Source: Fibrobacterota bacterium (GTDB taxonomy: Bacteria; Fibrobacterota; Fibrobacteria; UBA11236). Taken from it: DNA of 64,000 nt. The stretch lies in assembly GCA_019509785.1 (NCBI GenBank), contig JAEKLQ010000034.1, forward strand, positions 1 through 64,000. Direction: 5' to 3'. Made by a program: the position numbers and the translations under genes. Each line of letters opens with the position of its first letter. Within the stretch, counting starts at the first letter, position 1. A model generated the notes under the pieces. The model was not told the origin of the DNA and made no database searches. It saw only the letters and a program-made list of their open reading frames with translations. Shown here piece by piece: positions 50,709 to 59,615 of this stretch.

Positions 50709-51965
50709 TTGGCATCGGCATGGCGAACCTTTCCTAGCGGGTCATTGATCGCCGCCTTGGTCCTGGGGGCCTTGGTGTTAGGGGCGCAAGCCCGCGGGCT
50801 TATCAATACTTGTCCCGAAGTGACCGGACGGGCCGGGGACTTGGTGGTCCAGACCCCCATTCTCCAATATACGGTCACCAATTTCGATCCCAGTTGGTTC
50901 GATACCGATCATCCGGAAAAGGCGCCCACCCTTTTCACCCTCTTCATCAATCCCGAATTCAAGAAGTACGCCAAGGCCTTGCGTCTGCGGGTGCAGGTGT
51001 TGGCGGATACTTCCCTTGGGAGGAGCCATGATCAGAACGACGTCTTGATCGCGTTCGATCGCACCTCCAATCCCCTGGACTCGATGGATATCGGCCGGGT
51101 TATCCCCTCACAACAGGTTTTCGATTTGTCCTGGGAGGCCGGAGGGGTGAGCTTCACCAAGAGTTCCTTGTATGACGTAATCCTGCAAAAGCGCGCGGCA
51201 CCCGAGATGAATCTAACCTTCAGGTTCAACCTCACTTGCGAGGACGATGTATTTATCCAGGCCCAATCCGAGCCGATCAAATTGGGCGACATCGGCCATC
51301 TCCGCTACGTGAAAATGATCCAGGCGCTTTATCCGGGCACCAGCGTCAGCAGCGCGGTTCCGGTTCCCATCTATACCGTAACGCCCATCTTCAAGGTGGC
51401 CAGCGAACTGTTCAACAAAATCGAGTTCGATTACCCTCCGGATCAACCCAAGATCGAAATCTTCCTCTACGAGGTTCCGGCGGGAACCAATCCCAAGGAC
51501 GCATTGGACGGGATGGAGTACGCCAAGTTCGGGCTCTTCAACGAATCGCCCAGCGCTTATCCCGCGGGCTTGCCGCTGCTCTTGCCTGGGATGACCTACG
51601 TCTGGCGGGCCCGGGCCGTATTGCGCGGGCCTACCACCGATTACCTCTATTCGGATCCGCTCTACTTCAAGGTGGACGAGCGTTTGGAAGGCGGATCTTC
51701 GGTCCCAGCACCGCAGGTGGGGGATATCCGCACCTTGGCCGAGCAAATCAAGTACGGGGACGATTACGGCAAGCGCGTCATGGCCGCCCTCAAGATCATC
51801 CTGGGGGATAATTTCGAAATCTTCGATCAGTCGCGTAACGGGAAGATCCCCGCCAAGGGTCAAATCCGCCTGAATGGGCATCCTTATTCTTTGGAGGAAC
51901 TGGAGCGGCTGGCGCGGGACTTCCACCAGGCGCGCCTTTCGGTGACCCGGATGAGGTTCCAATGA
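50709..51965 (+). CDS. Exported protein, first gene of second FecR cluster
   Basis: The preferred start is TTG 50709, just after a GGAGGAGGCAGGA-type ribosome site; the product is then 418 residues with a signal peptide (SLIAALVLGALVLGAQARG). An earlier ATG at 50628 would add 27 unlikely residues. The body has beta-rich segments including a late Fn3-like part (LLLPGMTYVWRARAVLRGP) and a short helical C-terminus. No family is recognised. It is coupled by ATGA to the FecR-domain gene. Confidence 0.6.
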   Translation: MASAWRTFPSGSLIAALVLGALVLGAQARGLINTCPEVTGRAGDLVVQTPILQYTVTNFDPSWFDTDHPEKAPTLFTLFINPEFKKYAKALRLRVQVLADTSLGRSHDQNDVLIAFDRTSNPLDSMDIGRVIPSQQVFDLSWEAGGVSFTKSSLYDVILQKRAAPEMNLTFRFNLTCEDDVFIQAQSEPIKLGDIGHLRYVKMIQALYPGTSVSSAVPVPIYTVTPIFKVASELFNKIEFDYPPDQPKIEIFLYEVPAGTNPKDALDGMEYAKFGLFNESPSAYPAGLPLLLPGMTYVWRARAVLRGPTTDYLYSDPLYFKVDERLEGGSSVPAPQVGDIRTLAEQIKYGDDYGKRVMAALKIILGDNFEIFDQSRNGKIPAKGQIRLNGHPYSLEELERLARDFHQARLSVTRMRFQ

Positions 51966-52657
51966 AGTTAGGGCTCGCTCTCATTGCCTTCGCGGCTTTG
52001 CCCTTGTTCGCGGCTTCCAATCCGCTGGGCGTCATCAAATCGGTAAAGGGCGATGTGAAACTGGCGGCGACGGATTCGGCCCTCGCGCCGGCGGCGGGCG
52101 CGATGTTGTTCCGCCAAGGCGCGCGCTTTGAAACGGGTGTGGAAAGCAAGGCCATGCTTCGCCTTCTGCCGGACAATGCCTTCCTGGACGTGCGGCCGCA
52201 ATCGGCTTTTACCCTGAAACGCATCAAGACCCGGGTGGCTTTGGGCCAGAAGGGAGCGGCAGCCGAAAAGGAAGTTCGGGCGCGGCGCCTGATCCTGGAG
52301 AAGGCGGAAGTGGTGGTGGGCCTCAAGAAGAAGAGCGATCCGGTGCAATGCGCGAACGCGCAGACGGTGGCTACCGCCGCGGCCGGAAGGTTTTCCTGCC
52401 GCAGCGATGAAAAAGCCACGGCCACCTTCCTGGTACAGGATGGCGAGTTGTCCATCTACAACCGGCCCAAGGATATCACGGTCACGGTACGCGCGGGACA
52501 GAAAGCGGTCTCCGATTTGGAGGGTATCAAGGTCTCCGATGCCAGCGATGCCGAGTTGGACCTGGTCGGCCTTAGCCAGAATACGCTCGAGGTCGATTTC
52601 GTGAATCCCGAAACCGAGGACTTCACGACCTTGGAAGTGGAATATGAGACCAACTAA
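51962..52657 (+). CDS. Exported FecR-domain protein of second cluster
   Basis: The 231-residue product has a signal peptide (KLGLALIAFAALPLFAA) and a FecR-like domain: GVIKSVKGDVKLAA, LFRQGARFETGVESKAML and FLDVRPQSAFTLKRI, then ATFLVQDGELSIYNR and VRAGQKAV. There is no membrane helix after the signal and no FecI or TonB receptor beside it. It overlaps both neighbours (4 nt and 14 nt), so the three genes form one unit. Confidence 0.75.
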   Translation: MKLGLALIAFAALPLFAASNPLGVIKSVKGDVKLAATDSALAPAAGAMLFRQGARFETGVESKAMLRLLPDNAFLDVRPQSAFTLKRIKTRVALGQKGAAAEKEVRARRLILEKAEVVVGLKKKSDPVQCANAQTVATAAAGRFSCRSDEKATATFLVQDGELSIYNRPKDITVTVRAGQKAVSDLEGIKVSDASDAELDLVGLSQNTLEVDFVNPETEDFTTLEVEYETN

Positions 52658-54977
52658 TCCGCTTCCGGCGCGCGCGCTCGTCTCGGCTTGGTTGATCCTG
52701 GCCGCGACGGCTTGGGGCGCGCCTACAGGACAGCCTACCGAATCGGGCGGGGATACCTTGGATACTTCCACTCCAGCGCCCAAGGGTATGGCGGCCGAGC
52801 CGGATTCGCTGCGACAAACCGTTGGGCCCGCATCCTCGGGAGTGACGGGGATGCGCTCAGCGGCAGGTGCGATGGATTCGGCGGTCGCCGAAGCCCCGCC
52901 CACCGATTCAGCGCATGACGCCTTCCTGGTTCCCATCGACGGCGATGTCTTTTACGAACGGCAAATCAAGGTGGTGGCCACCCTCGGAGGCGCCCCGGCC
53001 AGTTCGGTGCTGCTGTTGGACGGGTACCCCGAAAGCCAGCCGCTCGCATTGAACGACGGGGTGGTGAGCGCCACCCTGATCGGGCTCAAGTCGGGGGTGC
53101 ATGAATTGACCCTGTTGCTTTTCAACGAGCGGACCGAGATTATCGGCAAGCAGATGGTGCGGTTTTTCGTGCGCGTACCGGAACCCGAGCGGAAGGCGCG
53201 CGCCGGGGCCTTTCGGCAGTTCGGCCACGTATTCAGCAAGCTGGATTTGAAAAACGGCGAGGCGCAAGGCCGCGTGCTCTCCCAAAGCGAATTGAAACTG
53301 AAGCCCGGAACGGATACCGCTTTGATCGCGGGAAAGAAGGAGGCGCCCGTTTCCGAACAGCTGGATGGCGTGGCCGAAGCCGCTTACAACGTCAAGTACA
53401 AGCAGTTCGAGGCTTACGGCAAGGTGCTGGGACGCACGGATGAAAACCGGTTCCGGCAGCCAAGCGATCGCATCACCGCCAACGTGAAATACGGGCCCTG
53501 GGCGTCGCTGAAGGCGGGGGACGTCTATCCGCTCTACAATCCCTTGCTCTTGAACGGCACGCGGGTAAGGGGCGCCGAAGCCGCCTTGAACCTGACCCTG
53601 GGGGAGACTACTTGGGGGACCTTGCGCGCTGTGCGCGGCGAGAGCCGCCGAGAGGTTCCCGCTTACCTCGTCAAATACGATACCGGGGACGGGACCCGCA
53701 TTGATACCGTGCCCGGCACCTTCGCGCAGACCTTGACGGCCGTGCGTCTGGGGGTGGGAGGAGGACCGGCTTTCGATTTGGGATTCACCATCATGAAAGC
53801 TTCCGACGATGAAGGCTCGGCCGATCGATTCCGGGTGAATTCCATCCTGCATGGCGTGCGCCCGACGGAAAACGTAGTGCCGGGAATCGACTTGCGCGTC
53901 GGCGCCTGGGACGGGCGCATCCAGTTCTACGCCAACTCCGCCTTGAGCCTCTACACGCGGGACAAGTCCCTGGGGGCCTTCGCACCGGACAGCTTCCAGG
54001 TGGATTTCAATCCCAAGCATTACGAGGATTATTTCATCGTCAATTCCACCACGCGAGGCTGGCAGTACCTGTTGTCGCCCCAGAGCGGCGGCGAATCCGA
54101 CGTCAGCGGTTTCATCAGCTCGGAGAGCGCCTTGGAATCCGGCATCGTCACCTCTATCCCGTTCCAGGGGATGGTGGAGGAATTCGAATTCCGCTATTCG
54201 CATCTGGGGTTGGACTACCATAGCGAAGGCAATCCGTTCCTGGGCGGGAACCCGGGGGACGGATTCACCGTCATCGAAAAATTGTCCGTGCTCGACAACC
54301 GCGTTTCCGTGGCCATGGAGTTGGGGCAATACGGCCAGGACCTTGGCCTCACTTCCCAGGAGCAGCGTACCCTGAAGGTGGACTTGCGCTTCACTCCCGG
54401 CCCCTACAATCCCAGCTTCTGGGTCGGGGGCGGTCGATCCAATATCGTGCCCGAAGGCACATATGCCCATCAGTTCAGTTCCAGCTTCCTGAATTTCAAC
54501 ACGGGCGCGTACCACCAGTTCCAATTGTCCAACGCCAAATTGCATGCGACCGTTCTGTACGGGTTTACCCAAAGCGAATACGCCTTGCGTTCGGCTTTCG
54601 CGGACGATACCCTGCCCGACTTCCCCGCCACCCGCACCCATATCGTGAACGGCATGGTGCAATACAAGATGCGCGACGTGGGATTCCTGCCCCGCCTCTC
54701 GTACACCTTCTCGAGCAACGGGATCCAGCAGCCGACCCATTCGGTCACCATGGGATTCTTGCAGCCTTTGCTGGAGGATCGCATCAAGGTGGATTTGTCG
54801 GCGACGGTGGGGCAGTATCCCAAGACCAACGAAGTCAATGATCTCACCATGGGCGGCGCCGCCGACATCGAGTACGTGCTGGGGCCGCAGCAAACCTTCC
54901 GCCTGCGGGAAAAGCTGCTGCAATACGGGGACCGCCGCCACCTGTTGGTCGGCGCCAGTTACGAAATGTTCTTTTAG
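52644..54977 (+). CDS. Large outer-membrane barrel with N-terminal Ig-like domain
   Basis: The 777-residue product has a signal peptide, a disordered Pro/Thr/Ser region to about residue 90 and one Ig-like domain near 95-180 (VFYERQIKVVATLGG ... GLKSGVHELTLLLF). A long run of amphipathic strands follows and ends in an aromatic strand (LVGASYEMFF), typical of barrels. The size suggests 22 or more strands, but this was not modelled. It is cotranscribed with the FecR-domain gene and may be a surface export or anchoring pore; that role is inferred. Confidence 0.65.
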   Translation: MRPTNPLPARALVSAWLILAATAWGAPTGQPTESGGDTLDTSTPAPKGMAAEPDSLRQTVGPASSGVTGMRSAAGAMDSAVAEAPPTDSAHDAFLVPIDGDVFYERQIKVVATLGGAPASSVLLLDGYPESQPLALNDGVVSATLIGLKSGVHELTLLLFNERTEIIGKQMVRFFVRVPEPERKARAGAFRQFGHVFSKLDLKNGEAQGRVLSQSELKLKPGTDTALIAGKKEAPVSEQLDGVAEAAYNVKYKQFEAYGKVLGRTDENRFRQPSDRITANVKYGPWASLKAGDVYPLYNPLLLNGTRVRGAEAALNLTLGETTWGTLRAVRGESRREVPAYLVKYDTGDGTRIDTVPGTFAQTLTAVRLGVGGGPAFDLGFTIMKASDDEGSADRFRVNSILHGVRPTENVVPGIDLRVGAWDGRIQFYANSALSLYTRDKSLGAFAPDSFQVDFNPKHYEDYFIVNSTTRGWQYLLSPQSGGESDVSGFISSESALESGIVTSIPFQGMVEEFEFRYSHLGLDYHSEGNPFLGGNPGDGFTVIEKLSVLDNRVSVAMELGQYGQDLGLTSQEQRTLKVDLRFTPGPYNPSFWVGGGRSNIVPEGTYAHQFSSSFLNFNTGAYHQFQLSNAKLHATVLYGFTQSEYALRSAFADDTLPDFPATRTHIVNGMVQYKMRDVGFLPRLSYTFSSNGIQQPTHSVTMGFLQPLLEDRIKVDLSATVGQYPKTNEVNDLTMGGAADIEYVLGPQQTFRLREKLLQYGDRRHLLVGASYEMFF

Positions 54978-54991
54978 GCGCCGAACGCCTT

Positions 54992-56122
54992 CTAAGCCTT
55001 TTCGAGGCCGCGCCGCCGCCAAGGATCGAATGGCGCCAAGTCCGCCGGCGGTTTCTCCTTGAGCATAAGTCCGACCAGGCACTGCGAGGCCAGCGGCGCC
55101 ATGCTGATTCCGCTCTTGTAATGGCCCGCGCATACGGCCCATCCCCGGCTCGCGTCCAACCAACCCATCCAAGGCAAGCGATCGCGGGTGCGCGGACGGA
55201 TGCCCGACCATCGTTCCAGGGCGGCGGGCGGGATTCCCGGAAGCCACTGCGCCAGTCGATCCCCGATCCAAGCCTCCCCTCGGGCATCGAAACCCTCTTC
55301 CCACGTTCCCGGTTCCGAAGTGGCCCCGCAAACCAGGGAGTCCCCCCGTGGGACCAGGTACAGCTCATCGTTCAAGTGGAACATGGCCGTCGTACCGTGG
55401 AAATCGGGGATGCGGAGCAATTGCCCCTTCACGGGAATGACCGGCGCGCGGATGCCCTGCTCCTCCAGCACCTTACCAGTCCAGGCTCCGGCCGCGATCA
55501 AGACGCGCCGCGCTTCGGCCATGCCGCCGGGGAAAGAAAGCCGGGTGAGCCCGGCCGAGCTGGTCCAGGGCCCGTTGGCGGCCTCCCGACGGAAGACAAC
55601 GCCCGCGCGACGGCAGGCTTCGCGCAAGGCCGCGACCAGGTCCCGGTTCTGCACGTAGGCTTCGCCGGGAAAGCGATAGGTACGCACGCGGGCAACCGGG
55701 GTGCGCCCGGAGAGCGGCGCAGGTAACGTGTCAGTTACCGTGTAGGCCGTCGCCTTTTCCCGGGCGAACTGCCGTTCTTTTTCGCCCAGCCTTTTGACCG
55801 CCCGGGGATCGTCCAAGTTGAAGACCATCCAGTCGCCTGCCTGGGCATAAGGGATGTCCAGGCTGGACGCGGCCCGGAGCTCTTCGAGCCAGGCAGGATA
55901 CATCCGGATCGATCGCACGTAGAAGCCCCGGAAGTCGGATTGGAATACATGCGCATCCCGGGTGACCAAGATACCCGCGGCGGCCCAGGAAGCCTGCGCC
56001 CGGGTGGCTTCCGGATCGAAAACCAGAACGGATAGGCCGCGCCGGGAGGCTTCCCAGGCGCATGCCAAGCCCATGACGCCGGCGCCGGCGATGGCGAGAT
56101 CGAAAGGGCCGGGGTGGGTCAT
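54992..56122 (-). CDS. thiO: FAD-dependent amine/glycine oxidase, ThiO-like
   Basis: The 376-residue product begins with a dinucleotide-binding motif (AIAGAGVMGLACAWEA) and carries the DAO-family signatures PVIPVKGQLLRI and CAGHYKSGISMAPLA. ThiO makes iminoglycine for the thiazole ring of thiamin. No other thiamin gene is in view, so a D-amino acid or sarcosine substrate is also possible. It follows the M20 peptidase on the same strand across an 82-bp gap that holds an unusual G-rich inverted repeat. Confidence 0.78.
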   Translation of the reverse strand: MTHPGPFDLAIAGAGVMGLACAWEASRRGLSVLVFDPEATRAQASWAAAGILVTRDAHVFQSDFRGFYVRSIRMYPAWLEELRAASSLDIPYAQAGDWMVFNLDDPRAVKRLGEKERQFAREKATAYTVTDTLPAPLSGRTPVARVRTYRFPGEAYVQNRDLVAALREACRRAGVVFRREAANGPWTSSAGLTRLSFPGGMAEARRVLIAAGAWTGKVLEEQGIRAPVIPVKGQLLRIPDFHGTTAMFHLNDELYLVPRGDSLVCGATSEPGTWEEGFDARGEAWIGDRLAQWLPGIPPAALERWSGIRPRTRDRLPWMGWLDASRGWAVCAGHYKSGISMAPLASQCLVGLMLKEKPPADLAPFDPWRRRGLEKA

Positions 56123-56134
56123 TTGTTTATGAGA

Positions 56135-56205
56135 GGGTATAGGGTTAAGGGACAGGGAAAAACGCCGGTTTCATCTTCATACCCTTAACCCTGTACCCTT
56201 TACCC
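56135..56205. repeat. Inverted repeat with a G-quadruplex motif in each arm
   Basis: Arms 56135-56151 and 56182-56198 pair over 17 bp with one T.G wobble around a 30-nt loop. The left side has four GGG runs separated by 3-4 bases (56135-56157). The right side has four CCC runs separated by 4 bases (56182-56205). Either strand could therefore form a G-quadruplex. It lies between the M20 and thiO genes. Confidence 0.65.
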
Positions 56206-57635
56206 TACTTCTTCCCTCCCCAAAACTTCGGATCCGCCGCGCTCGCTTCGGCCAGGTCGGCGAAGAAATGGATTTGGCTGCGGACCGCCGAATGGAAATC
56301 GGCGAGACCCAAGGATTCGTTTTCCGAATGGGCGTTGGTGTAGGGATCTTCGATCCCGACCAATAATGCCGGAATATCGCCCAGTACGCGCGTGAAGCTG
56401 TCCACGAAGGGGATGGTGCCGCCGCACCCGATCAAGACCGCTTCCCGGCCATAGCCGCGGCCCAACGACTGCTTGGCCACCGAAAAGACCGGGTGATCGG
56501 GGCGGGTCATCCAGGGGTTGGCGCCCTGCTCGGGTACGACCTCGACTTTAAGGCCCCAGGGGCAATTCTTTTCCAGGAATTCCTTCACCAGGCAGGTCGC
56601 CTTGGCATGGTCCATGTTCGGCACGAGACGTAAGCCTACGCGGGCCCAAGCGGATTCCATGATGACGTTGCCGGCGATTTTCTTCCCGCCCGACTGGATC
56701 GAATTGACGGCGATGCTGGGCTCGCGCCACATCTTGGCGAGCAAGCCTTCATCCTTGGCGAAAAGCCTCACGCCCGGTTCGATGCCTGCCTGCTTGCGGA
56801 ACTCGGCATCGGTCAGGCCCAGCTTGCGGTAATCCGCCATCTCGGCCGCGGTCGGGGCCTTCACGTCCTCCCAGATCCCGGGAACGGCCACGCGTCCGTC
56901 CTCATCCGTCAGCTTGGCCAGCATCTTGGCCAGGCCTTGGATGGGATCGGGAATAGGGCCGCCCCACATGCCCGAGTGCAAAGGATGATCCAAGCCGGTC
57001 ACGGTGACGTCCATGGAGATGAGACCGCGCAAGGTGGTCGTGAGGCTTGGCACGCCGACGTCGAAATTGCTGCAGTCGGTAAGGACCACGGTATCGGCGC
57101 GCAGCCGTTCACGGTAGGTCGCCAGGAACTGGCTCAGATGGATGGACCCGATCTCTTCTTCGCCCTCGATGATGACTTTCACGTTGAGGGGCAGGGATCC
57201 CGCCGAGCGCAACCAGGAGGCGACGCTGGCCGCATGGATGAGCACGCCCGCCTTATCGTCGGCGATGCCGCGGGCGTAGAGCCGCCCGTCCCGTTCCGTC
57301 GGCTCGAAGACGGGCGATTTCCAGATCTCTTCGCGCATGGGCGGCTGCACGTCATGATGGGCGTAAAGCAGAACCGTGGGCGCGCCGGGCCGCTTCAGCC
57401 AATCGCCGTAAACGTACGGATGCGTCCCGGGAATGCGCATGATCTCTACGTTCTCGAAGCCGGCCGCCTTGAGGATTTCCGCGGTGCATTCCGCCGAGCG
57501 CTCCACTTCCTTCGCATCGAAGCCGTCGAAGCTGACCCCGGGGATCTTCGTCAAGCGGATGAGATCCTGGAGATGCTTGGCCTTGTCGTCCTCGTAGCGG
57601 GCCAATGCGGCTTTCGTTCCCTCGCGTTCAACCAT
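56205..57635 (-). CDS. M20-family metallopeptidase (dipeptidase)
   Basis: The 476-residue product has the M20 metal and catalytic motifs: LYAHHDVQPP, RGIADDKAGVL and EGEEEIGS, with a dimerisation domain in the middle (LDHPLHSGMWGG). AHHDVQP with EGEEEIGS is typical of the dipeptidase/carnosinase-like subfamily. It should cleave small peptides in the cytoplasm. It overlaps the M3 peptidase gene by 8 nt, so the two are probably cotranscribed. Confidence 0.9.
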   Translation of the reverse strand: MVEREGTKAALARYEDDKAKHLQDLIRLTKIPGVSFDGFDAKEVERSAECTAEILKAAGFENVEIMRIPGTHPYVYGDWLKRPGAPTVLLYAHHDVQPPMREEIWKSPVFEPTERDGRLYARGIADDKAGVLIHAASVASWLRSAGSLPLNVKVIIEGEEEIGSIHLSQFLATYRERLRADTVVLTDCSNFDVGVPSLTTTLRGLISMDVTVTGLDHPLHSGMWGGPIPDPIQGLAKMLAKLTDEDGRVAVPGIWEDVKAPTAAEMADYRKLGLTDAEFRKQAGIEPGVRLFAKDEGLLAKMWREPSIAVNSIQSGGKKIAGNVIMESAWARVGLRLVPNMDHAKATCLVKEFLEKNCPWGLKVEVVPEQGANPWMTRPDHPVFSVAKQSLGRGYGREAVLIGCGGTIPFVDSFTRVLGDIPALLVGIEDPYTNAHSENESLGLADFHSAVRSQIHFFADLAEASAADPKFWGGKK

Positions 57636-59421
57636 GCGCCGCCCCCGCCACCGATTCCCATTCCTCGCGCACCTTTTCCATCAACGGCCGGATGGCCTCC
57701 TCGCGCATGTCGAATTTCAATCCGCCTCCTTCGAAGAGCTCCCGTAACCTGCGGGTTCCCCCCAGGCTCAGGCCCCGCTTGTAATCCGCCAAGGCCTGCT
57801 TCTCGTCCTTAAGCGACTTGAGCCACACCTGCAAGGCGCCCAGTTGGGCGATGCCGTACTCGATATAGTAGAAGGGCACTTCGAAAATGTGCAGCTGACG
57901 ATGCCAGGCATGGGCGCGGAACTCCTCCAGCCCGGTCCAATCCAGGTTGGATCCGAAGCGCGCGTCCAGGCCCAGCCAGGCGGCCTTGCGTTCCGATTGC
58001 GTATGCCCGGGATGCGTGTATAGCCAATGCTGGAAGGCATCCACGGTGGCGACCCAGGGCAAGAGGCGGAACACTTCCTCGTCCTCGGTCTGGATGGCGC
58101 GGCGGCGTTCCTCTTCCGAATAGAACTCGTCGAGGTAACGGGCGCCCAGGCGCTCCATGGACATGGAAGCCACTTCGCTGAACTCCATAGGCGCGCCGCG
58201 GTTGAAGCCGAGCGGCATCGCGCGGGTATAGAAAAGATGGAAGGCGTGCCCGCTTTCGTGCAGCAGGGTGAACACGTCTTCGTTCATGCCCACGGCGTTC
58301 ATGAAAATGAAGGGCAGGCGTACCTCGTTAAGGCTGCACTGGTAGCCGCCCGGCGCTTTGCCGATCCGGTTCTCCAGATCCATCAGGCCGTTGTCCGTCA
58401 TGGTCTTGTAGAATCCGGCCAGTTCCGGATCCATTCGCGTGAAGATCGTCCTCACGCCTTCGACCAAGCGTGAGGCTTCCCGGAACGGATTCAGAGGCGG
58501 GCGCCCGAGGGGATCGCAGCTCAAATCCCAAGGGCGCAGGGCGCTTAAGCCCAGCTTCTCGCGCCGGTAATCCAGGCTCTTGCGGAAGAGCGGGACGACC
58601 GCCTTTTCCACGCTGGCTTGGAAGGCGTAACAGTCTTGCGGGGTATAGTCGGTGCGGTGGTTGGCCTTGAAGCTATAGGCCACGAAATCCGGAAGCCCCA
58701 GGTTACGGGCCACCTGGTTGCGCAGGGTCAGTAGCTCATCGAAGAGATCGTCCAGCCTCTGCTTTTCCCGGCTGCGGCGTTCGGCCATCTTCATCCAGGC
58801 CTTTTCGCGGATGGAGCGATCGTTACCCTGCAGGTAAGGCGCCAACTGGCTTAAGGTCTTGGTCTCGCCGTCCCAGTCCACGGTCATATCGCCGCAGATT
58901 TTCTGGTAGGCCTGGGACAACTTGGAAATTTCGGTATGCAGGGGGATATTGCTGTCGGTGAACAATTCCACGCTTATTTGCAGCGATTCCAGCCACTGCC
59001 CGTACTCTTCCTTGGGAAGATGCTTGGCTTCGGGATGGGCGATCGCCTTCTTATTCAGCTCATCGATTACCGGCGCCATCGCCGGCTCCACGGTCTCCAC
59101 GAAATCCAGATAAGCCTTCTGCTTGGCCGAATCCTGGGTAAAACAAGTCATGCCGATATAGAGCCGGGAACCCTCTTCATGCACGGCATCGCTCAGTTCC
59201 GCGTAGTCCCTGATCCACTTCAGCAGGGCGGCGCGGTCGGGAAGTGGGCGGGCATTGAGCTCTTCCAGATAGGGTTTGATGCCCTCCCAGGCGGATAAGT
59301 CCGCATCCGCCGCTATGAAACTACGCGGGAATTCCGGGCTGGGACGGGGCACCTTGGCCACCCAAGCGGGGACCACGCTGGCCGCTACGGCTGCTTGTTG
59401 TTCCGATCCCGCTTTTCCCAT
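57628..59421 (-). CDS. M3-family oligoendopeptidase
   Basis: The 597-residue product is a zinc oligopeptidase with the active site LLHESGHAFH and an upstream helical domain; the downstream MEFSEVASMSMERLG contains the third ligand Glu. It cleaves short peptides and pairs functionally with the M20 dipeptidase beside it. The start at 59421 is chosen because GGAGGAG lies 5 bp upstream; the frame extends to 59562 but reads as non-coding there. Confidence 0.9.
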   Translation of the reverse strand: MGKAGSEQQAAVAASVVPAWVAKVPRPSPEFPRSFIAADADLSAWEGIKPYLEELNARPLPDRAALLKWIRDYAELSDAVHEEGSRLYIGMTCFTQDSAKQKAYLDFVETVEPAMAPVIDELNKKAIAHPEAKHLPKEEYGQWLESLQISVELFTDSNIPLHTEISKLSQAYQKICGDMTVDWDGETKTLSQLAPYLQGNDRSIREKAWMKMAERRSREKQRLDDLFDELLTLRNQVARNLGLPDFVAYSFKANHRTDYTPQDCYAFQASVEKAVVPLFRKSLDYRREKLGLSALRPWDLSCDPLGRPPLNPFREASRLVEGVRTIFTRMDPELAGFYKTMTDNGLMDLENRIGKAPGGYQCSLNEVRLPFIFMNAVGMNEDVFTLLHESGHAFHLFYTRAMPLGFNRGAPMEFSEVASMSMERLGARYLDEFYSEEERRRAIQTEDEEVFRLLPWVATVDAFQHWLYTHPGHTQSERKAAWLGLDARFGSNLDWTGLEEFRAHAWHRQLHIFEVPFYYIEYGIAQLGALQVWLKSLKDEKQALADYKRGLSLGGTRRLRELFEGGGLKFDMREEAIRPLMEKVREEWESVAGAAHG

Positions 59422-59615
59422 TCCCTCTCCTCCGCGGCCCATCCCCGGGGCCGCCGCAAACATGATGTCGTCCGATAAACAGCCTTTACGGGACAACTGG
59501 TAAGATAAAAAAGGGGGGACCTTCGTGAACGGTTTTCCTCGCCTTCCGGGATTGGGCCCCATGGCGCGGGAGGCTCTTTGCTATTTTTGCCGCTCCCAAC
59601 CAAAGGCCCCTCCGG

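Noticed and set aside
52908-55331. An 807-codon open frame on the minus strand
   Set aside because: It is antisense to the 777-residue barrel and has shadow composition (His/Gly/Gln/Arg-rich), no motifs and no ribosome site. It results from GC-rich codon use.
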